A DNA stretch of 64,000 nucleotides. Origin: Oscillospiraceae bacterium (GTDB taxonomy: Bacteria > Bacillota > Clostridia > Oscillospirales > Acutalibacteraceae). Location of the stretch: contig SVOA01000002.1 of NCBI GenBank assembly GCA_015066635.1, forward strand, positions 94,553 to 158,552. The letters run 5' to 3'. Within the stretch, counting starts at the first letter, position 1; every line of letters begins with the position of its first letter. This document shows positions 53,409-62,561 of this stretch, one piece after another. The position numbers were made by a program, and so were the translations under genes. The notes beneath the pieces are model-generated. The model was not told the origin of the DNA. It saw nothing but the letters and a program-made list of their open reading frames with translations, and made no database searches.

Positions 53409-54955
53409 TATTTTACATCCTTAAAGATTTTTTCCTTTTTCCATGTTTTATCTGCAGGTTTACATCTAAAACCCTCGAGTTTTAAATTATTCACATGACG
53501 CGCCCAGATACCGTATGCCGGCAGATTTCTGAAACGCCAGCTCTCGGGGTATTCCTTTGAGTATTCCGGAATAAACAGCCGTCTGTCGATCACTTCCCTT
53601 TTGTCGGCATATTCAATATCAATATCTTTAAGCAGTATGTTTTTAACACGCTTTGTTTTGCCTCTCTGTCTGAAGCCTGCAACTATGACGGGCAGCTCAA
53701 CTCCCTTTGCTCTGATATTTTCAATAACTATATTTTCAAGTTCCCCTGCCATATCAAAGCGTTTTGCATCGGAAATTCCTTTGCCCGAAGGTTTTTTACC
53801 GAATTCAACAGCCGAAGCGCTCTGAGTATTTACGCTCGCCGCCCTGTTACGGTTGCACAGCCGTATAAACAAGGGGCAGGTGCATCTGTCCATTTCAATA
53901 TTTTTTACGGTAATATCCTTCACAACAGAGCCGTCGGCGCTCTCTATGCTGATTCCCGAAACCGAACCGGGATACAAATCGGTCATAAAGAACCTGCAGT
54001 TCTCACAGATAACGTCGGTAATGGGGAAGGTCGTTTCCGTGCCGATTTTAAAAGCGTTGGTACAGCTGATTATCTCGCAGTCGGAAATATGTATATTCTT
54101 CATTTCCCCGTCGCAGCCTTCCCAGACCGCATTTTTGAGCACAATTCCGTCGTCCGCTGTGGAAATAAAACAGTGCTTTATTTCGGTATTGCCCGTCTGC
54201 ATAAGGTCAATGCCGTCGGTATTGCAGACGTGTCGGTTATTGTTGATTACAAGGTTTTCAATTAAAACCTTATCGCATCGGGTAAGACGCAAAGTCCAGT
54301 GAGCGCTGTCCTTCAGAACAATACCGTCAATATGAATATTACTGCAGTTTTCAAACAGTACAAGCCTTCCGTATTTTGAAGGGTGGGCAAAGCGAAGCTG
54401 AGCACGGTATTCCCTTCTCATCTCAATTACATCTATAATATCGGTATCCTCGGTTATATTCTTATCGTACAGAGGACGTCTGCCGAAAAGATGTCCGTTA
54501 CCGTTAATCTCTCCGCCGCCGGTAAGCGTAATGTTTTCGCAGTCCTCGGCGTCGATAAAAGCCATATTATCAAAACCCTCTCCGCTTTTGTGTGCCGAAA
54601 GCGAACTTCCGCGGCAGATAAAAAGGGTTACATTACTCTTTAAATGCACCGTTTTTGCTGTAAAGTTTCCTCCCTTTACGATAACGCTTCCGCCTTTATG
54701 GGAGCAGGCTTCAATGCACTTGTTAATTGCCTCGGAATTGTCGGTTTCATCATTGTCCGGCACGGCGCCGAAGTCGGTTATGTAAAAGGCATTTTCCTCG
54801 GGTACGGGCATCTCGCGGATATAGTTCTCAACGGGACAGTACGACGAATAGTCATATTCCCTTTCTTCGGTATATACATCCCCTTCGGTAATTCTCAGAT
54901 CTTTGCCGAAAAGGAGAGTTTTAAGCTTTGCCGCAGGTCCCCGTCTCTCTTTCAT
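53408..54955 (-). CDS. GH28-like right-handed beta-helix protein
   Basis: A 515-residue pectinase-family protein without a signal peptide. The N-terminal FYITDFGAVPDNDETDNSEA motif and parallel beta-helix coils are typical of family GH28 (polygalacturonase and relatives). Catalytic motifs NTDGIDL and ADDGIVLK supply the three Asp. The expected GHG histidine motif is not visible; the matching region reads TNAFKIGTE. It may act on oligogalacturonides inside the cell or be a relative with another specificity. Single gene with its own promoter. Confidence 0.85.
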   Translation of the reverse strand: MKERRGPAAKLKTLLFGKDLRITEGDVYTEEREYDYSSYCPVENYIREMPVPEENAFYITDFGAVPDNDETDNSEAINKCIEACSHKGGSVIVKGGNFTAKTVHLKSNVTLFICRGSSLSAHKSGEGFDNMAFIDAEDCENITLTGGGEINGNGHLFGRRPLYDKNITEDTDIIDVIEMRREYRAQLRFAHPSKYGRLVLFENCSNIHIDGIVLKDSAHWTLRLTRCDKVLIENLVINNNRHVCNTDGIDLMQTGNTEIKHCFISTADDGIVLKNAVWEGCDGEMKNIHISDCEIISCTNAFKIGTETTFPITDVICENCRFFMTDLYPGSVSGISIESADGSVVKDITVKNIEMDRCTCPLFIRLCNRNRAASVNTQSASAVEFGKKPSGKGISDAKRFDMAGELENIVIENIRAKGVELPVIVAGFRQRGKTKRVKNILLKDIDIEYADKREVIDRRLFIPEYSKEYPESWRFRNLPAYGIWARHVNNLKLEGFRCKPADKTWKKEKIFKDVK

Positions 54956-54976
54956 AACGCCCTCCGTTTTTGTTTA

Positions 54977-55004
54977 TTGTAGCATATAATGAATAAAATG
55001 CAAC
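54977..55004 (-). promoter_or_regulatory. Promoter of the GH28-like gene
   Basis: TTGCAT (54999-55004), a 16-base spacer and TACAAT (54977-54982) on the minus strand; the ribosome binding site GGAGGG follows before the ATG. Confidence 0.6.
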
Positions 55005-55017
55005 GGGTTACCGAAAA

Positions 55018-55047
55018 AAAGAACCCTCTTTTACAAGAGGGTTCTTT
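55018..55047 (-). terminator. Terminator of the SLH protein gene
   Basis: A 13-bp stem AAAGAACCCTCTT/AAGAGGGTTCTTT with a 4-base loop, with T-rich sequence after it on the minus strand. Confidence 0.92.
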
Positions 55048-55064
55048 TATATATTGCGTTTTAA

Positions 55065-56486
55065 TTATACGTAGAACATACCTGCTTTGTCCATATTCAT
55101 AATGATAGCAGCTATCTGTGCTCTTACGGCTGTATCCTTAGGCGCAACTCTTCCGTCCTGCATACCTGAGATAACGCCGTTCTGAACTGCCCAGGCGATA
55201 GGAGCCTTTGCGAACTCGCTGATGCTGCCCTTATCGGGGAATTTTGAAAGCAGAGAATCAATACCTGTCATTGTAGGTGAGCCCTTGAATCTGTAAAGAA
55301 TAGTGGCAACCTGCTCTCTGTTGATGGGATCGCCTACGCCGAACTTACCGTTCTGATAGCCGGCGATAATTCCCTGGTCAACTGCCCATGCAACTGCCTT
55401 ACCGTAATAGGAATTCATCTGAACGTCTGTAAGCGAACAGCTTGAATAGCTTGACAAGTCTGCATTTGCTATATTAGCAAGAATAACTACGAAGTCCTGT
55501 CTCTGAAGCGGGTCATTCGGTCCGAATCTGCCGTCCTGATAACCGTTGATGTATCCCTTGTTGCCGCAGTATGTTGCCGCCTCATAATACCATGCGCCCT
55601 TTGATACGTCGGGGAAGGTAACATCGGATGAATCATCGGGAAGTGCAGGGAAAACATAATAAACAGTGAAGTCCTGAAGATAATCTGCAGTTGCAAGAGG
55701 ATCTGCGGGAGCTGCTTCTGACGATTTTCCGTTGATGGTTGCAGTACCTGTGAAAATGCGCGGGAAAGCGCCTGATCCCATAGACCTGAGATATACCGTT
55801 ACCGAATAAGAGTGTCCTTTTGCAAAGGAATCTGTCGGTTTAATCGCTTTCTTAGCCGTAACGTCATACCACTCAACGCCGTTCTGAATTGTTGAACTGT
55901 CGTATGCAGGAGTTACAACATAAGGCTCTGACGAAGCAACTGTTGCCTTGTATGCGGGCTTTGCGCCTACGGAAGGAGCGGTAACGCCCGTAACGGTAAT
56001 AGAGTCAATAGATTCCTCAAGGAACGGGAATGTATAACTAACATAATAAGTGGGTGAATAGCCGCCTTCCCAAAGACTCGTGTCGATAAAGTCGCCTTCA
56101 GCCTCTTTGCCGTTAACATATTCAGCTACATCAGCAATATGATATGCGGGGAACATATTGTCGCTTCCGACTCTGATGAGATAAACAGTAACACTATACT
56201 GATGACCTGCCTGGAAAACGTCATCCTTATCTAATAGATTTGATGTTGTAACGTCATACCACACAACGCCGTTATAGGTTTTTTCGCCGACAGGTGCATA
56301 CTCGTAATAAATGCGGAAATTTTCTGCATTGTTAGTGTCGGCATCATACACGGGTTTTGCACCGACAGTAGGTGCCGTAACACCTTTTAAGCTTATGAAC
56401 TCAATGTTTGTGTAAGCATAACCGACAATGCTGAAAACACTCATAATCATCAGTACAGCAATGAAAACGCTTAAAACTTTTTTCAT
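55065..56486 (-). CDS. S-layer homology domain surface protein with two tandem repeats
   Basis: A 473-residue secreted protein: signal peptide MKKVLSVFIAVLMIMSVFS to about residue 24, two repeats of about 120 residues (about 30-150 and 160-275) that share GVTAPxVGAKPxY, WYDVT and GHxYSVTVYL, then three SLH domains (about 285-470) with the pattern FPDVSKGAWYYEAATYCGNKGYINGYQDGRFGP and GDPINREQVATILYRF. SLH domains bind pyruvylated secondary wall polymers. The repeats resemble no enzyme I know and may be adhesive or structural. Confidence 0.9.
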   Translation of the reverse strand: MKKVLSVFIAVLMIMSVFSIVGYAYTNIEFISLKGVTAPTVGAKPVYDADTNNAENFRIYYEYAPVGEKTYNGVVWYDVTTSNLLDKDDVFQAGHQYSVTVYLIRVGSDNMFPAYHIADVAEYVNGKEAEGDFIDTSLWEGGYSPTYYVSYTFPFLEESIDSITVTGVTAPSVGAKPAYKATVASSEPYVVTPAYDSSTIQNGVEWYDVTAKKAIKPTDSFAKGHSYSVTVYLRSMGSGAFPRIFTGTATINGKSSEAAPADPLATADYLQDFTVYYVFPALPDDSSDVTFPDVSKGAWYYEAATYCGNKGYINGYQDGRFGPNDPLQRQDFVVILANIANADLSSYSSCSLTDVQMNSYYGKAVAWAVDQGIIAGYQNGKFGVGDPINREQVATILYRFKGSPTMTGIDSLLSKFPDKGSISEFAKAPIAWAVQNGVISGMQDGRVAPKDTAVRAQIAAIIMNMDKAGMFYV

Positions 56487-56539
56487 AATCCTTTTCCTCC
56501 GTTTTTTAAAATGCTACGAAATAATAATCGTATATAAAT

Positions 56540-56567
56540 ATTATACATTTTATATAAAAAATGTCAA
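56540..56567 (-). promoter_or_regulatory. Promoter of the SLH protein gene
   Basis: TTGACA (56562-56567), a 16-base spacer and TATAAT (56540-56545) on the minus strand; the ribosome binding site GGAGGAAAAGG precedes the ATG. Confidence 0.75.
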
Positions 56568-56613
56568 TGGCATAAGTAACCTTTTGTCAGTTATTTCTCA
56601 ACACAAAAGAATC

Positions 56614-57915
56614 TTATTTTTTATTGTTTTCCTTTTGCTTCTTTGTCAGAACAATCATAGGAATCAGCGCAAATGCGCAGACTATAGCCGCCGCAATAAA
56701 GATATTGGGAGTCGGAACCTGCTTGACAACGCCGTATTCCTCATAGGTTTCGTTTGAGTTTCTGATAACCGCAGAGCCAATAAACGGGCCTATAACCATT
56801 GGCAGCAGCACCGAGAAAAACATTCTGATACCCTGGAAAAGTCCCGCCTTATCCTCAGGCGTATAGTCGCGGATAGTTGCGTTGACGGCTGACGAAACGA
56901 CAAGGTTTGCGCCCATCATAACCGTACCCGTAATCGCGAGAGGAAGAAGCGTTCTCGAGAAGTAAACCGCAATACAGCCGAAAACAAGTACCGCGAGTAT
57001 GGGAATATAGAATTTCTCCTTGCCCACTCTGTCCATAACGTTTCCCATGATTACGCTGATGACAGCCGAAAGGATAAGAATAATTCCGAGCGGAATAGCA
57101 TAGTCGTGTATGCCGAGCGTATGGTCGATATAAATGATAAGATACGGCAGAAATACCTGATACGCTATGCAGACTATTGTAAAGGCAACAAACGAAATGT
57201 AAAGCATTTTATTCTGCTTTACGGTCGAGGGTCTGAAGCCGTAAATGATATTGCCGAAATAGTTGTCCTTATTCGGTTTAAGACCTTCTGATTCTTTAAT
57301 AAGGAAAAGTCCCACAATGCCGCCGAGAATAACAACCGAGCCGATAATTATGTAAAACAGCTTCCAGTTACCGTTCTGGGTAAACGAGTCAAGCACGCCA
57401 AAAACAATAAGCATCGCAATCAGGGGAAGTGCGGACAGAACCGCCTCTACCCTCGCTCTGTTTGAGTTGTCGGTAACATCCGTAACCCAGGCATTAAAGG
57501 CTCCGTCATTTGCCGTGGAGCCGAAGAAGGTCATAACGCAGTCCATAATGATAACCGTAATAGCGGCAACCGATACAGCATTGAGCGTCGGAAAAAGCTT
57601 TGCGGCATTGTCAACTGTAATGAAGGCAAATGCCATAGTCGTAAAGCCCCAGATTATGTAACCGAGTATCATAAAGACCTTACGCTTGCCCACTCTGTCG
57701 GAAAGCGTACCCATAACAAGGGTTGTCAGCGTTGCGACTATTGCCGAAGCGGCAACCATTGTCGAGATATAATTCGGGTTGTCGGAAATTGTGTCATAGA
57801 GGAATTTGTTGAAATACATATTTTCAACCGTCCATGCGAGCTGTCCGACCAAGCCGAAAATGATAAACGAAAACCAGTTACGCGCTCCGAGAGCGCCGGT
57901 TTTATCCTTTTTCAT
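56614..57915 (-). CDS. MFS transporter (GPH/SLC45-like)
   Basis: A 433-residue transporter with 12 predicted membrane helices. The helix 2-3 loop GTLSDRVGKRKVFM and the matching C-terminal half loop GNVMDRVGKEKFYIP are the major-facilitator signature. NWFSFIIFGLVGQLAWTVENMYF in helix 1 resembles the sugar-cation GPH/SLC45 branch. It is monocistronic, with a promoter at 57933-57961. Substrate unknown, perhaps a sugar. Confidence 0.88.
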   Translation of the reverse strand: MKKDKTGALGARNWFSFIIFGLVGQLAWTVENMYFNKFLYDTISDNPNYISTMVAASAIVATLTTLVMGTLSDRVGKRKVFMILGYIIWGFTTMAFAFITVDNAAKLFPTLNAVSVAAITVIIMDCVMTFFGSTANDGAFNAWVTDVTDNSNRARVEAVLSALPLIAMLIVFGVLDSFTQNGNWKLFYIIIGSVVILGGIVGLFLIKESEGLKPNKDNYFGNIIYGFRPSTVKQNKMLYISFVAFTIVCIAYQVFLPYLIIYIDHTLGIHDYAIPLGIILILSAVISVIMGNVMDRVGKEKFYIPILAVLVFGCIAVYFSRTLLPLAITGTVMMGANLVVSSAVNATIRDYTPEDKAGLFQGIRMFFSVLLPMVIGPFIGSAVIRNSNETYEEYGVVKQVPTPNIFIAAAIVCAFALIPMIVLTKKQKENNKK

Positions 57916-57932
57916 ATAATCACCTCGTTTTT

Positions 57933-57961
57933 ATTTTATCATTACAAAACAGATAGTTCAA
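57933..57961 (-). promoter_or_regulatory. Promoter of the MFS transporter gene
   Basis: TTGAAC (57956-57961), a 17-base spacer and TAAAAT (57933-57938) on the minus strand; GAGGTG follows near the ATG. Confidence 0.65.
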
Positions 57962-57992
57962 TAATAAAATGAAATAATTTAAGCATAAAAAA

Positions 57993-58019
57993 GCAGGATA
58001 CGGAGTTTCCGTATCCTGC
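57993..58019 (-). terminator. Terminator of the malic enzyme gene
   Basis: A 12-bp stem GCAGGATACGGA/TCCGTATCCTGC with a 3-base loop and TTTTTTATG on the minus strand. Confidence 0.93.
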
Positions 58020-58034
58020 ACATTTTAAAAGCAA

Positions 58035-59207
58035 TCAGATTCTTGCTACGCCGTCCTTACGCGCTGCCTCGGCAACTGCCGCCGCAACGGTGTCCTTGAT
58101 TCTCGCGTCAAATGCGTGAGGAAGAATATAGTCGGGGTTAAGCTCGTCGTCGCTTACAAGCGAAGCTATGGCATAAGCCGCGGCTATCTTCATATTTTCG
58201 GTAATGTCGCTTGCTCTTACGTCAAGAGTTCCTCTGAAAATTCCGGGGAATGCGAGAACGTTGTTAATCTGATTCGGGAAGTCCGAACGTCCCGTGCCTA
58301 CGATAGCGGCGCCTGCCTCTTTGGCAAGGTCGGGCATAATCTCGGGTGTCGGGTTAGCCATGGGAAGTACAATGGGATTCGGGTTCATTGACTTAATCAT
58401 TTCCTGAGAAACGATGCCGGGTGCCGAAACGCCGATAAAGATGTCGGTGCCGACCATGGCCTCTTTAAGTCCGCCCTTTACCATTCCTCTGTTGGTAATC
58501 TTTGCAAGTTCTTCCTTTGAGGAGTTGAGATTCTCTCTGCCCTCATAGATAGCGCCCGTTCTGTCGCAGAGGATTACGTCCTTGAGTCCGAGAGTCATAA
58601 GAAGCTTTGCAATAGCAACGCCCGCGGCACCCGAGCCGTTTATAACAGCCTTGCACTCGCCGAGTGTCTTGCCCGTAAGCTTCATAGCGTTGATAAGCGC
58701 TGCCGAAACAACGACAGCAGTACCGTGCTGGTCGTCATGGAAAATCGGAATATCGCACTTTTCCTTGAGTTTCTTTTCGATTTCAAAGCAACGGGGTGCC
58801 GCAATATCCTCAAGGTTAACGCCGCCGAAAGAACCGCTTATCATATAGATAATGTTTACGATTTCGTCAACGTCCTTTGTTCTGACGCAAAGCGGGAAGG
58901 CGTCAACGTCGCCGAATTCCTTAAAGAGTACGCATTTACCCTCCATAACGGGCATACCTGCCTCAGGTCCGATGTCGCCGAGTCCGAGAACCGCAGTACC
59001 GTCGGTTACAACAGCAACCATATTCCAGCGGCGGGTAAGCTCCCAGCTCTTTTTGTAATCTTTCTGAATTTCAAGGCAGGGCTCTGCAACGCCGGGTGTG
59101 TACGCAAGCGAAAGAGCGTCCTTGTTGTCAACCTTTGCGCGGGCAACAACCTCTACTTTACCTTTCCATTCGCCGTGAAGTCTGAGTGATTCTTTTCTGT
59201 AATCCAT
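58035..59207 (-). CDS. Malic enzyme, short (NAD/NADP-dependent) form
   Basis: A 390-residue oxidoreductase that converts malate to pyruvate and CO2. Seen: SLAYTPGVAEPCLEI near the N-terminus, FHDDQHGTAVVVSAALINAMKL, the Rossmann loop NGSGAAGVAIAKLL and VLPMANPTPEI. There is no C-terminal phosphotransacetylase domain, so it is the short form. It follows an Ldh2-family dehydrogenase on the same strand; a weak terminator separates them. Confidence 0.95.
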   Translation of the reverse strand: MDYRKESLRLHGEWKGKVEVVARAKVDNKDALSLAYTPGVAEPCLEIQKDYKKSWELTRRWNMVAVVTDGTAVLGLGDIGPEAGMPVMEGKCVLFKEFGDVDAFPLCVRTKDVDEIVNIIYMISGSFGGVNLEDIAAPRCFEIEKKLKEKCDIPIFHDDQHGTAVVVSAALINAMKLTGKTLGECKAVINGSGAAGVAIAKLLMTLGLKDVILCDRTGAIYEGRENLNSSKEELAKITNRGMVKGGLKEAMVGTDIFIGVSAPGIVSQEMIKSMNPNPIVLPMANPTPEIMPDLAKEAGAAIVGTGRSDFPNQINNVLAFPGIFRGTLDVRASDITENMKIAAAYAIASLVSDDELNPDYILPHAFDARIKDTVAAAVAEAARKDGVARI

Positions 59208-59270
59208 AGTTTCTTCCTTTAACCTTTCAAATGATTTCGATAATTTTTTAACTATTTAAGCGAAGTTTAT

Positions 59271-59296
59271 GGGCAGAACATTTTCATATTCTGCCC
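59271..59296 (-). terminator. Weak terminator after the Ldh2-family gene
   Basis: An 8-bp stem GGGCAGAA/TTCTGCCC with a 10-base loop, with poor T content after it on the minus strand, so read-through into malic enzyme is likely. Confidence 0.55.
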
Positions 59297-59307
59297 TTAA
59301 AAAATTT

Positions 59308-60471
59308 TTAGGCTCTCTCGATGTGAGACTTGATTTTCTTTGTCTCGGGATAAGGCGTATAGCCCTCCTCCCACGGGAAAACATAGTTAAGTCCGAGTTC
59401 GTCTCTGACCGCATTGATTTCGCCCTGAACAGACTCGTTAATCGGAACGCCGCTGTTCTCTCTCTGCTTCCAGATTTCATACTCTTTCTCGCCTGCGATA
59501 TAAATTCTGTCCTCGCCGGGAGCCTTTCTCGAAGCACGAACCTTGCGGATGATTTCGCCCGTCTTCTTACGGCAGATGTCCTCGCCGAGGAAGTGGTTTG
59601 TATCAATGGCAATAAAGAAATGTCCGAGATGATAAGGTCTGATGTTGCCCTCCTCGTCCTTGCCGTCAAGGTCCTTTCCGTATGCGCCGTCCTGAAGGAC
59701 TGATGAAAGGAATTCAACAAACATGGCGAAGCCGTAGCCCTTGTAACCGCCGAGCGCCTCTCCGATACCGCCGAGAGTGGTAAGAGCGGCTGTGCCCTGA
59801 CGAATCTTTTTAAGAGCAACACCTGCATCGCCCTCAACGGGTGTACCGTCGATATTGATAATTGTACCCGGATGAACAGGTTCGTCAATTCTTGCATAGT
59901 ATTCAATTTTACCGTTCTGTGTAATTGATGTAGCACAGTCAAAGTTAAAATCGAATGCCTCGTCAGAAGGAACACCGAGTGTAAACGGGTTGGTTCCGAA
60001 CATACCCTCTGTACCGAGAGTAGGAGCAACCGAAGGACGTGCGTTTGTACCGGTCATTCCGATACAGCCGTTCTCTGTTGCCATTGAGGTATAATAACCT
60101 GCAATACCGTAGTGGCAGGAATTGCGGACAACTACCATACCCATACCGTACTTTTTAGCCTTGTCGATAGCCATACGCATAGCCTTTGTGCCTATAACCT
60201 GACCCATGCCGTTATGACCGTCAACAACCGCCGTTGTCTCGGTTTCCTTGATAATTTCAAAATTGGTTGTTGGGGACTGAATGCCTGCCTTGATTCTGTC
60301 AAGGTAAATGGGCTTGAATCTGTTACAGCCGTGGCTTTCAATACCTCTTTTATCCGATTCGAGAAGGACATCAGTGCACATTTCAGCCTCTTCTCTCGGA
60401 ATTCCGTAGCCGACAAATGCGTCGGTTACGAAGTCTGTAATTAAGTTCCATGGACATACTACTTTTGGCAT
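59308..60471 (-). CDS. Ldh2-family malate/L-lactate/ureidoglycolate dehydrogenase
   Basis: A 387-residue NAD-dependent dehydrogenase of the malate/LDH2/YbiC/AllD family, unrelated to classical LDH. Seen: the conserved DKRGIESHGCNRF with His, VVRNSCHYGIAGYY, and AMFVEFLSSVLQDGAYG. The next gene is malic enzyme, so malate is the likely substrate, though ureidoglycolate, sulfolactate and lactate enzymes share the fold. Own promoter at 60520-60550 (TTGCAT and extended -10 TGATATAAT). Confidence 0.87.
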   Translation of the reverse strand: MPKVVCPWNLITDFVTDAFVGYGIPREEAEMCTDVLLESDKRGIESHGCNRFKPIYLDRIKAGIQSPTTNFEIIKETETTAVVDGHNGMGQVIGTKAMRMAIDKAKKYGMGMVVVRNSCHYGIAGYYTSMATENGCIGMTGTNARPSVAPTLGTEGMFGTNPFTLGVPSDEAFDFNFDCATSITQNGKIEYYARIDEPVHPGTIINIDGTPVEGDAGVALKKIRQGTAALTTLGGIGEALGGYKGYGFAMFVEFLSSVLQDGAYGKDLDGKDEEGNIRPYHLGHFFIAIDTNHFLGEDICRKKTGEIIRKVRASRKAPGEDRIYIAGEKEYEIWKQRENSGVPINESVQGEINAVRDELGLNYVFPWEEGYTPYPETKKIKSHIERA

Positions 60472-60516
60472 AATTAAAATCTCCTTTGAACATAAAAATT
60501 TTTTAAAAATATTATA

Positions 60517-60548
60517 TCATACTTTAAAAAAAATGCAATATAATAAAT
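60517..60548 (-). promoter_or_regulatory. Promoter of the Ldh2-family gene
   Basis: On the minus strand TTGCAT, a 16-base spacer and the extended -10 TGATATAAT, followed by AAAGGAG before the ATG. Box coordinates are good to within a few bases. Confidence 0.6.
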
Positions 60549-60556
60549 CACAAAAA

Positions 60557-60586
60557 TCCCCGCACACAAAATATTGTGTACGGGGA
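60557..60586 (-). terminator. Terminator of the VirD4-like gene
   Basis: A stem of TCCCCG/CGGGGA and ACACAA/TTGTGT with one internal mismatch and a 4-base loop, followed by TTTTTG on the minus strand. It marks the downstream edge of the accessory cassette. Confidence 0.85.
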
Positions 60587-60707
60587 CTTCCCTGTCTGTT
60601 TGAAATTGAAACGCCGCGTGCTTTTCAGTCAAGCATCTGCTGACTTCCGTCAGCATCAACAGCTGCTATCTTTTTTAACTGTTACGTAAAAATCGTCTCC
60701 TTCTTTG

Positions 60708-62561
60708 TTATGAAAGGTCATCGAAGCTATAGCGGCTGCGTAAGGTTGCCCCTATTTCCGCTTTTTTGCCCAACGGAAAAACATCATATTGGCATATCGA
60801 ATGTATTTTACAGATAAGCTTTTCCGCCTGTTTGGCGTCAACGCACCTTATCATTATTCTGTCGCCGCGTGCCGCCTTATCGGTTACCGTTATTGCGTCA
60901 TGCTCCGTTAATCCCGTTTCCGTAAGTGCATTAATAACATCAATCTCATATCCGTACTTTATACCTCTGATAATAACATCCTCAGGAACCTTATCGAGAT
61001 ATGATATAAAGTTGAAAACCACCTGCGGCGTATCGTGCTTTGTACGCAGCTCCTCAAGCTTTTCCTTTCTGAAAAGGAAGATGCTTTTGGCAGCATCGTC
61101 CATATTTTTTTCATTGGTTTCCTCGTCTTCCTCCTCATCATCTTTTTTTGTCATTGCGCCGAAATCGGAAAGGTTAATCCTGTTTTTTCTCTTCTGTGTC
61201 ATACAGTCAGAATGTGCAAACGGATAGGGATATTCCGTTATATCGGGAAACTTTATCTTAAGAGGGTTTTTGAGCCCCTGAATCAGAATGACCGCCTCAC
61301 CCTTTTCCAAAGTTCTGAGCGTTCCGTTGGGAATCAAAGGTAATTCCCTCCCCGAATAGGGAAGCATACGGTTGCCCGTGCTTAATCTTAAAAAATCTTC
61401 TATTTCGGGATCGTTGCTGCGGAAGCACAAAATCGCTTCGCAGTTATTCAATATGCTCAGCGCAACTTCCTCGGAATAAACACTGCGGAGCTGTGAAAAG
61501 GTCTGACAGATCATAAAAAATCTCATGTTGCGTGAACGCGATGCAGATATAATACTGTCAAAATCATTGATTAAAGGAAGCGTGCCGAATTCGTCAATAA
61601 AGAAATTTACTCTTCTCGGAAGCATCATTCCCTCATATTCGGATGAGATGTCAATTAACTCGGAATAAATTGCCTTGATCATCAGGCTGACAAAGACATT
61701 GAACTCCTTGCTTTCGTCAGGCGTAACGATAAAAACGCATACCGGCTTTTTTATCAGATCCCTGACATTGAAGCTGCTTTTATATGTAATATCCGAAACG
61801 CTGTCGAAAATCTTAAAAGCGTTGTCTGCCATTGAAATCAGATTGCTTCTTGTTTCACGGGCATTGTCCCATATTGCAGACAGTCCTGCCAGAATTTCAC
61901 TCTCGTCCATATCAACAAGCATACTCTTTACCGTCGAATAATTATTCTTTAAGTAATTATGGAGATGAACCATATTGCTGTAATGGATTTTTGACCTGCT
62001 TCCGTTACAGAGCTTATAAACCGCTCTGTAAAGACGGTCATGGTAGGACATCAGTGTATATTCCCAAAACCTGTCGTTTTCGTTGTGAATTGTAGGGGTT
62101 ATAAGCTGATTTCCGATGTCGCCGAGTCTCATCAAAGCTTTGGTCTTTTCCCCTTTCTTCATCAAATCCGTAACGAGGTCAAGAGGATTAAAGTGGTCAG
62201 AACAGGCAGGATTGCGCCAGTTGATAATATAAACCTCATATCCCTGAGAGCGAAGAAAATTGTAAGTGTATTCGGGCACATTGCCCTTTGTGTCATGAAC
62301 AACCATACTCTGCTTGTTTTTGGCAGATGCAATATTAAAAATGAACGGATAGGCAATCGACCTTGTCTTTTTGGAACCCGTGCCGCCCATAATAATACCG
62401 TGAGTATCCCCTGTCAGAACATTAATCCTGTTACCGTCCGAAAAAATCGGAAGTCCGCCGCTATTGTAAGGACGGTTAATAAAAATTGTTTCGCTTATGG
62501 ACTCAATGTCCTTTCTGTCGCCGAAGCTTGTACTGTAAGGCGGATAATAATTCTTAATCAA
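60708..62561 (-). CDS. VirD4/TraG-like type IV coupling protein ATPase
   Basis: A 617-residue ATPase of the conjugative coupling-protein family. The Walker A region is GGTGSKKTRS near residue 60, with Lys where the final Gly of the P-loop is expected. Walker B is VNFFIDEFGTLPLI, and the SRSRNMRFFMICQTFSQLRSVYSE stretch is typical of TraG. Unlike most family members it has no N-terminal membrane helices. A Glu/Asp-rich stretch (about 465-485) is followed by a C-terminal domain of about 110 residues that I do not recognise. It overlaps the upstream gene as ATGA. Confidence 0.87.
   Translation of the reverse strand: MIKNYYPPYSTSFGDRKDIESISETIFINRPYNSGGLPIFSDGNRINVLTGDTHGIIMGGTGSKKTRSIAYPFIFNIASAKNKQSMVVHDTKGNVPEYTYNFLRSQGYEVYIINWRNPACSDHFNPLDLVTDLMKKGEKTKALMRLGDIGNQLITPTIHNENDRFWEYTLMSYHDRLYRAVYKLCNGSRSKIHYSNMVHLHNYLKNNYSTVKSMLVDMDESEILAGLSAIWDNARETRSNLISMADNAFKIFDSVSDITYKSSFNVRDLIKKPVCVFIVTPDESKEFNVFVSLMIKAIYSELIDISSEYEGMMLPRRVNFFIDEFGTLPLINDFDSIISASRSRNMRFFMICQTFSQLRSVYSEEVALSILNNCEAILCFRSNDPEIEDFLRLSTGNRMLPYSGRELPLIPNGTLRTLEKGEAVILIQGLKNPLKIKFPDITEYPYPFAHSDCMTQKRKNRINLSDFGAMTKKDDEEEDEETNEKNMDDAAKSIFLFRKEKLEELRTKHDTPQVVFNFISYLDKVPEDVIIRGIKYGYEIDVINALTETGLTEHDAITVTDKAARGDRIMIRCVDAKQAEKLICKIHSICQYDVFPLGKKAEIGATLRSRYSFDDLS

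Noticed and set aside
59256..60029. Minus-strand frame of 257 codons overlapping the Ldh2-family gene
   Set aside because: Its composition is Arg/Ser/Thr-rich as expected for a shifted frame, and the Ldh2 motifs lie in the other frame.
60474..60659. 61-codon minus-strand frame after the VirD4-like gene
   Set aside because: It runs through the terminator of the VirD4-like gene and the Ldh2-gene promoter and has no usable ribosome binding site.
60640..60715. Short minus-strand frame next to an A6-G run past the VirD4-like stop, possibly frameshifted
   Set aside because: It would need a single-base shift and no start codon fits the nearby AAGGAG; too short to support.
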